A stretch of 64,000 nt of DNA from Ochotona curzoniae (lineage: Eukaryota > Chordata > Mammalia > Lagomorpha > Ochotonidae): positions 1,054,001 through 1,118,000 of the forward strand of contig NW_024466399.1 in assembly GCF_017591425.1 (NCBI RefSeq). Reading direction: 5' to 3'. Position 1 is the stretch's first letter. Every line of letters begins with the position of its first letter. The notes below the pieces were generated by a model. It saw only the letters and a list, made by a program, of their open reading frames with translations. It was not told the DNA's origin and searched no databases. Of this stretch, positions 56,451 to 64,000 are shown piece after piece. The translations under genes and the position numbers were made by a program.

Positions 56451-57355
56451 CGGCCCTGAAACAGAGACAACTGCTATCCTGGTGGAGCAGGAGGTGCTAC
56501 AAGGAAAAGAACAGCACTGCTGTCAGCAAGTTCTCCAACCTGACCGGAAGGAAGCAGAGCTGGGTGGAAAGGGGCTAGTCGGGGTCCAGGCCTTGCAGCA
56601 CGGCTGGGCCCTGGACCCCAGCATACAGGATGCTCCCGCTCCAGGAAGTCAGCTGAGGTCCACAGGACTCTGCTTCCTGCGCTGCATCCTGGGAGTGCAG
56701 CTCCAGATGAAGACTTGCACAGGCAAGTCAGCATCTGTCCACCCCATGCCCTGGTGGGTAAGAAATGAAGGTTTTGTCCAGTGGAGGTGCTGTGAGATGG
56801 TCCGTGAGGTTCATCGCTAGCAGCCTTTAGTGTAGATTGTTCAGGTTCCAGTGGCTCTTCTTAGTCATTAGCTTGTAATTCCTTATCATGGTCCCTAGTT
56901 ACCATACCTAACGTCTCGATGCTGGCCTCTGCGCTGAGAGCTTGTGCAAGACCCCCGAGGCAGAGCTCCTGGTCGCCAACCTCCACATTCCCTTCCCGCT
57001 CCTGTAACAGCATTTTCACAGTCAGACTTTGACAGGTTTTTCAGGAATTGGATCAAGCCTCAATGAAAAAGCCCAGCTTTTTGGCATTCCAAAGGAAACA
57101 TGCTGGCCCATTATTACCGACCATTCAAAGCAAGGCTACACACACACACTCTGACCCAACTAGAGGCCCACACATGAGCTCGCTTGTGCACTGCTCATCC
57201 CCAACTCGGGACTCTAAAACTGACTGCCTTTGTTCCCTCGGGCAGCCTGGGAGTGAATGATGTGCCTTAAGAAAAAGCAGGTCCCTGGCTTTTCTGACCA
57301 AATTTGTGGGATAAAACATAAGGGACTTGAAGCAACAAATACAAATACAGTCTTT
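56451..57355. other. Upstream flank, no recognised feature
   Basis: Open frames around 56480-56820 on both strands lack exon borders. No repeat recognised. Confidence 0.4.
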
Positions 57356-57359
57356 TTTC

Positions 57360-57660
57360 TTTTTTTAAGAAAAAAGATTTGTTTCTTTTTATTTGCAAGC
57401 CAGAATTACTTTGAGATAAGGAGACACAGAGAGAGGGAGAAAAAAAAAGAGAGATCTTCCCTCTACTAGTCCACTTCCCAAATGGCCACAATGCGCAATG
57501 GTTAGAGCTGGGTCGGTCCAAAGCCAGACTGCCGGAGTTTCTTCTGGGTCTCCTGCATGGGGGCAGGGGCCCAAGAACAGGGGCCATATTCTGCTGCTTT
57601 CCCAGGCTGTTAGCAGGAGGCGGATTATGGGGACAGACTGTACTGAGCCAGTAAGCACAA
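57360..57660 (-). mobile_element. CSINE, old copy
   Basis: Antisense 'aaaaaagatttgtttctttt' to 'tactgagccagtaagcacaa'. Confidence 0.85.
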
Positions 57661-57664
57661 TACG

Positions 57665-58770
57665 ATAGTGGATGCTGAGGTGAGGTGAGTCATGCCAGCC
57701 TGGGGTCAGTGGGTACCAGATTCATGAGCCCCAGAGGTCTGGGGTCCAGAGGGGCTAAGGTCACCTGACCTAGGCCCCTGTAAGGTGGTTGCTGGGTTTG
57801 TGAGCCCTGGAGGTAGGGCATCTGGAGAGGCTTGGGTGGCCTGGCTCGTGTCCTTGGGCCCACCTGTGAAGTGGGCAGGGAGCTGCAGGGATGGGTAATC
57901 TGCAGGGGGTTCTGGTTGCCTGGCTGAGGTCCTTAGACTCGCCTGCACGAATATGCCCTTCCGAGGGGAATCAACATGGCAGAATAGGATAAGGACACAT
58001 TTAAACAAATGGAGAATCATTAGCCAAGGTGAAACAGAGAGGGCACGTTCCAGGAAACAGGAGAGGACAGAAGGATGGTGGGGGCACCTGGACACTGACA
58101 GACACAGGAAAGCAGTGGACAACAGTGTGGTGTTGCAGTGACCAATATCCCAGCAGCATTCAGCAAGCAGCCATCTGAACTCCACTGGCAGCCAGAACCC
58201 CACTAGCAACAAGGTAGGAAGGGGTGTTACCCAGGAACTCAGGAGGTCAGCCCAAAGAACTGCCTGTCCTGCTGGTCTGTTTGGTTTTACCAGGAGCAGA
58301 CAGAACAGCAGGTCCCAAACAGGCAGTGCAGGAATAGAGTGAATTTCACAGCCGAGTACGCCACCTAGAGCCAAATAAGGTGTCATTTGGTGTAGGGAAG
58401 CAAAGGCTAAGGACAGGACTGCACATGCACTGAGCTGGGAGTGAACACATTTCTGACTTAGTACATTGCAACAATGGAGCATCCAACAGGTTCCATCCAA
58501 GATAGGTCCAAGTAGCCCCCAGACTTGATGGCCAGCGGATTAAGAACTCCATGATTTAATCAGCTTCCATTTTATACAGTGTGGCAAAAGCGTTGAGACT
58601 GCAGGGACCATAGTGAGCTGCGCATGCCCTGACCTGGGAACAAAGCTTAGCACATTACAATTGTTCTACAGGGAAAATAATGCCGAGTTAGGCACCATAC
58701 AGCTAAAAGTTAGGTCCATGCTCTCCGCCTACTCTCTACCCATCTCCTATAAATCCCAGCTGCCATCCTT
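57665..58770 (+). mobile_element. Lagomorph L1 5' UTR fragment
   Basis: Bases 57960-58700 are clearly homologous to the 5' UTR of the L1 at 19040 (shared 'agagagggcacgttccag', 'tgacagacacaggaaagcag' and 'aagataggtccaagtagccc'). Upstream of this, 57665-57955 has two to three imperfect ~95-base units with 'ctgggtttgtgagccctgga' and 'tggttgcctggctgaggtcc'-type motifs, plausibly promoter monomers. No ORF1 follows, so the element is cut off on its 3' side. Confidence 0.8.
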
Positions 58771-58826
58771 CACCCCCAAAGTGGTAAGGACCAAAGCATT
58801 TGAAAACACTGTTGATCGCTTTGAAA

Positions 58827-59145
58827 AGGTGGCATAGGGGATTAAGACACAACCTATGATGCTAGCTCTCAAATGAGCACTTGCTTGAGTCCTAGCTGTC
58901 CCACCTCTGATCCAGCTCCCTGTCAATGCAGCTGGGAAAGCAGCAGAAGACGGCCTGAGTGCTTGGTCCCCTTCTGAGCACCTGAGAGACCCGGATGGAG
59001 TTCCAGGCTCCTGGCTTCACTGAGTCCATCTGGGGAGTGAACTAGCAGATAGAAATTCTGTCTCCCCCTCTTCCTTTCCTCATTCCCTCTCCCTCTGTCA
59101 TTTTGCCTCTCAAATAAATAAATACATCTTTAAAAGAAAGAAAGA
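58827..59145 (+). mobile_element. CSINE, old copy
   Basis: 'aaggtggcataggggattaa' head to 'gcctctcaaataaataaata' tail. Confidence 0.9.
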
Positions 59146-59571
59146 AATGTACCCTTTGGCTGTGAGACTCGTTTTCATATGCAGTGACTGTTTCAATGTA
59201 TCTACGGTAACCCTCAATTTAACATCTGCCCACACGGGTGACAATACACCAGTTAGCATCCAAGGCAAAGGAGTCAGGGGCAGACCCCCAAGATGTGAAT
59301 CTCAAATTCTCCTTTTACTCTAGGGTATCTTAACCTTGTTAGTTCCTAAAATCCCACTTGTTTTTTTTTCCCCAGAGGTGAAAAAGACAAAACAGGAGTT
59401 CTCTCTCACCTTGCCAATGGATGACTAAATGCTAACTGCCATAACCCACTGTCATAACCATAGCAGGTGCACCGGAAGGGTTGGGTAACTATTTGCACGT
59501 GTCATTCCTACACAGCAGCTCTCCCTCGAAGATTTCCAGTGTGTAGAACAGACTCCATTGCTACTGTTCTT
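59146..59571. other. Upstream flank, no recognised feature
   Basis: Nothing identified. Confidence 0.35.
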
Positions 59572-59752
59572 TTAAAAAAAAAATTATTATTTATTTTATT
59601 TGAAAACCAAAGTTACACAGAAAGACAATTTATCTTCTGATTCACTTTCCAAATGGCTGCAACAGCCAGGCCTGGGCAGAGCTAAAACCGGAAGCCTGAT
59701 CTGGGTCCCAGAGGTTTGACACTGAACCAGTAGTGTGGAAGTCAGACTTTCG
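59572..59752 (-). mobile_element. CSINE, old, shortened
   Basis: Antisense 'tttatttgaaaaccaaagtt' to 'gtgtggaagtcagactttcg'. The middle is deleted. Confidence 0.75.
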
Positions 59753-59881
59753 GCAAACACCATTCATAGCTCTTCTTCCTCTTCTTTACCTTAAATGGCA
59801 TCAGTTTGCCTTCACTAACACTCGGGGTTGATTATTTGTAGGCCCTGGAGCCAGGGATAACTTACTTCATGCTTTCATTTT

Positions 59882-60048
59882 TTTTTTATTTTATTTTTTT
59901 AATAATGATTACATGGTTGATCAGGGTGGGAAGGATCGAGGTTTAGGGAAAATTGGGTGAACTCATCACTTCCAAGTTTGCTGTTTCTTCTTGCTGTTCC
60001 TGTGCTGGGTTCAAAAAGCCGCCAAGCAGGGGGTCTCGACGACCCACC
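59882..60048 (-). mobile_element. 5'-truncated L1 insertion with target-site duplication
   Basis: Starts with a T-rich run (antisense poly(A)) and is flanked by the exact 14-base duplication 'catgctttcatttt' at 59868-59881 and 60049-60062. Its 3' terminal sequence, 'caccctgatcaaccatgtaa' on the minus strand, resembles the end of the LINE at 49500-50190. Confidence 0.88.
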
Positions 60049-60062
60049 CATGCTTTCATTTT

Positions 60063-60511
60063 AAATCAGAAAAAGGCACCTTTTCGTCAAAGCATGGTAT
60101 TCCCATCTGCAGAAAATAGTCATCAATTTTTTGGTTTCAACTTTGTATTTTAGAAGAGACTTTACTGCCATCTTCTGGAAATCTGTTTTTATTTTTGTTA
60201 TCAGTACCAAGTCTGACAGTGTTACAATGTGAATAACACCTGTGTATATAATGACACATTGTACTCCTGTGTGTTCTAACACCTGGGTTATATTGTATAA
60301 TGTGTGTAGCAACGCATTCTAGACCTGTGTTATTCACATACTCCTGTGAATGTGTTCTTGCCCGGGTCACACCCTCTACTGCGACCACGTGTGATACAGG
60401 CTGTGATGTGCCGCCGTTATCCAAGGATGCCGATACGGTGAGACGCAGCTACGTCCAGATACGTGGTAGATCTTATCATAGGGACGTGCACTCATTGTGA
60501 CTTCTTTCCAG
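60063..60511. other. Upstream flank, no recognised repeat
   Basis: Loosely repetitive 'acacctgtgt/ctcctgtgtg' motifs occur at 60235-60360. Nothing else identified. Confidence 0.4.
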
Positions 60512-60625
60512 ATGATCTTGAACTCACAGAAGAAGCCTCTCGTGGATTTGATCTGGTCCAGGCTCAGGACTTTGGGAAAGGTGGGATGGTGAACAAGAGA
60601 ATGGATGATGAGGATCTTCCATTGG
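60512..60625 (+). other. Exon-like open island
   Basis: A 114-base segment preceded by 'gacttctttccag' (acceptor-like) and followed by 'GTGAGT' (donor-like). The frame continuous through it reads DLELTEEASRGFDLVQAQDF, then GKGGMVNKRMDDEDLPL. The length is a multiple of three, so the exon would be symmetric. I recognise no protein family. It is about 13.9 kb above the CRYL1 start, on the opposite strand. CRYL1's human neighbour on that side is IFT88, but this peptide does not match the IFT88 N-terminus as I remember it. It may be a real exon or a chance pattern in an unrecognised old repeat. Confidence 0.3.
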
Positions 60626-60693
60626 GTGAGTCGCCCAAATGAGAAGCTGAGAAGCTAAGGCAACAAGTGTATCATCTTGCTCTTAGAAATAGG

Positions 60694-61030
60694 GTTGGGC
60701 CTGGAACAGTGGCCTAGCAGCTAGAGTCCTCGCCTTAAACGCACCGGGATCCCATATGGGTACCAGTTCTAATCCTGGCAGCCCCACTTCCACCTAGCTT
60801 CCTGCTGTGGCCTGGGAAAGCAGTCGAGGACGGCCCAAAGCCTTGGGACCATGCACCCATGTGGGAGACCTGGAGGAAGCTCCTGGCTCCTGGCTTCAGA
60901 TCAGCGCAGCTGCGGCCGTTGCAGCCACTTGGGGAGTGAATCATTGGATGGAAGATTTTCTTCTCTGTCTCTCCTCCTCTCTGTATGTCTGACTTTGTGA
61001 CAAAAATAAAAAATAAATCTTTAAAAAAAT
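60694..61030 (+). mobile_element. CSINE, young ('cctagcagctag' head)
   Basis: 'ttgggcctggaacagtggcc' head, near-consensus core, A-rich tail. Confidence 0.95.
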
Positions 61031-61349
61031 AATAAAATAAAATGCCTCTTCCTATCTCTGTTAAAAAAAAAAAAAAGAAACAGGTTCATTAGACATCACG
61101 GACGCCCCACTCTGCGTGACCCCTGACCTGGTTTTCTCGGGGTTTCAGAGGAACTGCTTAGGTATCCTTTGCAAAACTGCCACTGGGTAAAGACACATTG
61201 GCAATGAAATAGATCCTCTTTGCTTCCTCACTAATAATTTAATACATAAACCCTCATTTTAAAAAGAGAGAAAACTGCTTGTCGAAATAAATAAACCATG
61301 TCAAAAGAAGCCTGCGGCTATGATGCCCGTGTGCTCCCCAAAGTTCATG
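61031..61349. other. Upstream flank, no recognised feature
   Basis: A second A run lies at 61060-61077. Otherwise unassigned. Confidence 0.35.
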
Positions 61350-61668
61350 GCGGGGCGGGGTCAGGCGAGGGCAGGCAAGCTAAGCTCCAGCCTGCGGTGC
61401 AGGCATCCTGTACGGGTACCAGTTCTAATCCCAGCTGCTCCATTTCTAATCCAGCTCCCTGTTAATACCTTGGGAAAACAACAAAAGATGGTCCAAGACC
61501 TTGGGTCCTACCGCCCACATGGATAACCCTGAGGAAGCTCTTAGCTTTAGACCAGCTTAGCTCTGGCCATGTTGGCCGTTTAGGGGTGGGTAGGCCATCT
61601 TCCACACATGACCCAGCATATGGGGGGATCTCTCTCTCTCTTTTTCTTTTTACCTTTCAAGTAGACTT
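61350..61668 (+). mobile_element. CSINE, old copy
   Basis: 'ggcatcctgtacgggtacca' core to 'tttacctttcaagtagactt'. Confidence 0.88.
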
Positions 61669-61669
61669 T

Positions 61670-61955
61670 TTTTTTTTTTTAATTCGAGTGTTATCTTTTT
61701 TGGCAAGGTAGAGTGACACAAAAGAAAAACCATCCACTGGTTTAACACCTCAAATAGTTGCAATGGGATGAGATCAGAGCCAGGAGCCTGGAATTTTGGT
61801 CAGGACTGCCATGCAAAATGCAAGGGCCCAAGCACCGTCTGCTGCTTCCCCAGGCACCTGCACACGGAGTTGGATTGGAAGCGGAGCAGCCAGGATCCAA
61901 GCGAGCTCTGCAGGTAAAGGCTTCAACCACCCCATCACAACACCAGACTCAGGTG
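61670..61955 (-). mobile_element. CSINE, old copy
   Basis: Antisense copy tail-to-tail with the preceding sense SINE: 'ggcaaggtagagtgacacaa' to 'accccatcacaacaccagac'. Confidence 0.85.
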
Positions 61956-62019
61956 TCAGAATCCCCAGTGCCATAGTGTTGAGAAATGGGAACCCACAGA
62001 GATGATGAGGTCAGGAGAG

Positions 62020-62242
62020 CTGTCTTCTTGCGTGACTTGGTGGGACCCTGATAAAGTGTGCGTTCTGTTCTCTCTCACGCCTTCTGTCTGTCACGAGCGG
62101 GCACAGCCAGGGAGTCCTCACCTGAGACAGGCCCTGGATCCTGGACTTTCCAGCTGCTGGAACCATGAGCCACACGGGCATCTACTGTTGATAAATTACC
62201 CCGGTTAGGAATTCCTCAAAGGCAACAGAAAACGGACTAAGA
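62020..62242 (+). mobile_element. MLT1/MaLR-like LTR end
   Basis: 'ggatcctggactttccagct' with 'gctggaaccatgag' and terminal 'acagaaaacggactaagaca' is the typical 3' end of MLT1-type LTRs, old retrovirus-like elements shared by placental mammals. Confidence 0.8.
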
Positions 62243-62475
62243 CACCTGCCATCTTCCCAAATCCCTGCTGCTTACCCCTCATGCTTAACACACTCATTCC
62301 ATCAGAATAAATGAGGAGGGACAAAGTTTCAGTGAAGCGACATCTAATCCTCATAAACATGTTGAAAAGTTTATTGGAGCATAACATTAATACATTTCCC
62401 AATTTATTCTTTATTGTAATATACTAGACATTTAGAGGAAATCACTTGACATGTCTTTTAAAATATAACCAGACT

Positions 62476-62808
62476 GGGCCCGGCACGGTGGCGCAAGTGG
62501 TTAAGGTCCCCTTGCACACCCGGGATCCCATATGGGCACCGGTTCTAATCCCCGCAGCTCCACTTCCCATCCAGCTCCCTGCCTGTGGCCCGGGAAAGCA
62601 GTCGGGGACGACCCAAAGCCTTGGGACCCTGCACCCTGTGGGAGACCCGGAAGAGGCTCCTGGCTTCGGATCGGCATAGTATCGGCCGTTGCGCTCACTT
62701 GGGGAGTGAATCATCAGATGGAAGATCTTCCTCTCTGTCTCTCCTCTCTGTATATCCGCCTTTCCAATAAAAATTTAAAAAAGACTAAATCTTAAAATAT
62801 ATATATAT
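62476..62808 (+). mobile_element. CSINE, young, with target-site duplication
   Basis: 'gggcccggcacggtggcgca' head. Exact 13-base duplication 'atataaccagact' at 62463-62475 and 62809-62821. The tail ends in (AT)n. Confidence 0.98.
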
Positions 62809-62821
62809 ATATAACCAGACT

Positions 62822-63125
62822 GAGACTAGTGTGGTGGCCTCGTAGGCTAATCGCTGCCTGTGGCACCAGCTTTGCATGTAGATTCCAGTTCAAGCCCAGC
62901 TGCTCCACTTCCGAACCCACTCTCTGCTGGTGGCCTGGGAAAGAAGTAGAGGATGGCCCATGTAGGAGACCTGGAGGAAGCTCCTGGCTTCCAGCTTAAG
63001 AGCAATTCAGCTCTGGCTATTACAGCCATTTGGGAAGTGAACCAGTGGGCGAAGCATCTCTCTGTCTCTCCCTCTCTCTCTCTAATTCTGACTTCCAAGT
63101 TAAATAAATTAATCTTTATAATAAA
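62822..63125 (+). mobile_element. CSINE, old copy
   Basis: 'gagactagtgtggtggcctc' head directly after the duplication of the young SINE, to 'taaataaattaatctttata'. Confidence 0.9.
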
Positions 63126-64000
63126 AAAATAATATGATGCAGCCGCTCATGTTCGGACCATGCCTTGGGGCTGTTTGTGAGTGTTTTCTTCAGGCGGTTC
63201 TGTCATTCTCTCTACCCCTGCAGCACGATCCAGGAAAACTTTCCAGGAAGACGGGAATATTCTAGAACACAGCCCTGTGGCCTGTGGACACTCAGAATGT
63301 GGCTAGGGTGCGTGAGAAACTGGATCTTTAATTGGAAGCAATGTAAATGCAATTTGTACTGCCACCTCTGGCCACTGGCTGCCCTGGTAGGGAGGGCAGC
63401 TTGTACAGGCTCTTTCGTCTGCCAGGACTGCCCTGTTTCTAGTTTATCCATTTGCGCAACTCCTACAAATCCATGAATGGATAAAATGAGTGAATACGGT
63501 CCTGTTAGACACTGTAGGTACAGAGCAGACACGGGTCAGCAAAGATCATTAATGCTGAAAGCGTCACATACCTCATTCCATACTCATCATTAAATCTCCT
63601 TCTACAACATTCCTTTGGTAGCTGGAACATTCTTGGGGTTTTTTGGTGACTTTGGATGTTGCACAAGGGGGAGTTTCCTTTGAGTTGGAAAGGACTCGCT
63701 GGTTTCTTTCCAAACCACCCTGCAGCCTTCGCTGATTCTAGTTTCAGGTTGAGATGCCAAATTCACATCTGTGATTATGAAACCCATTTAATTCCTGGCT
63801 TGAGTGAGTAGGGAAAACATGGACTAAGGAATCCAGGCTTTCCATAAGCAAGCTCTTGTGAAAAGCCAAGGGATGGAAATGTACTCGGCACAGGTCCTGC
63901 ACAGACGGCCCTTTCAGAAATGGGCTTTGGCGCAGCCCGAAGCCTCGCCTGCATCAACAGGGCAGTGTGCGACGTGTGTGAAAGGGCAGAGTGTGTTGGC
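63126..64000. other. Right-hand flank, no recognised feature
   Basis: Unique-looking DNA to the window edge with no exon or repeat identified. Confidence 0.4.

Noticed and set aside
57706..58500. 264-codon minus-strand open frame
   Set aside because: It is antisense to an L1 5' UTR. The related copy at 19011-19292 shows the same antisense pattern.
47300..64000. First exons of IFT88, the expected next gene beyond CRYL1
   Set aside because: No peptide resembling the remembered IFT88 N-terminus appears. In human the gap is about 40 kb, so it probably lies beyond the window.

Overview
This window is mammalian nuclear DNA, almost certainly from a lagomorph. The evidence is about 65 copies of a tRNA-derived, lagomorph C-type SINE (CSINE) on both strands, lagomorph-like L1 LINEs, and old pan-mammalian relics (MIR, L1M, MLT1-like LTRs). 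The youngest SINE copies come in two head types, one reading 'gcgcaagtggttaaggtcct' and one reading 'cctagcggctaaagtcct'. From memory I think the first is a pika (Ochotona) type, but I cannot confirm the genus here.

The only gene I can support is CRYL1 (lambda-crystallin / L-gulonate 3-dehydrogenase), on the minus strand. Coding exon 1 (46628-46668), exon 2 (31750-31857) and exon 3 (14378-14504) are present with canonical splice sites and matching phases. They encode about the first 92 of the family's usual ~319 residues, that is, the N-terminal NAD-binding Rossmann half. The remaining exons lie left of position 1. The start codon sits in a CpG-rich, TATA-less promoter region (about 46440-47240) with an inverted CCAAT box and a GC box. 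Intron 3 (partial) fills 1-14377, intron 2 fills 14505-31749, intron 1 fills 31858-46627, and 46669-64000 is 5' UTR plus upstream flank.

Everything else is intronic or intergenic. Main landmarks are: a two-type GC minisatellite (1757-2246); an old L1 with inverted segments (7640-8600); a rearranged lagomorph L1 with 5' UTR, broken ORF1, an ORF2 start and an antisense ORF2 piece (19040-21740); a CA-rich minisatellite (22440-22930); a ~2.3 kb degenerate tandem array inside an antisense LINE-like element (34200-36600), related to the 5'-truncated copy at 49500-50190; an endogenous retroviral solo LTR (48185-48783); and an L1 5' UTR fragment (57665-58770). A palindromic MITE-like relic recurs at least six times. 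Several SINEs have exact target-site duplications (TSDs) and are nested in older SINEs, giving a readable insertion order.

I found no previously undescribed biological system. The items most worth checking are an exon-like open island upstream of the promoter (60512-60625), a Pro/Gln-rich open segment in intron 1 with an acceptor-like 5' edge (41092-41278), and the regulation of CRYL1, which is known as an abundant lens crystallin in rabbits and hares. Repeat boundaries are by eye and usually good to about 10-30 bases.
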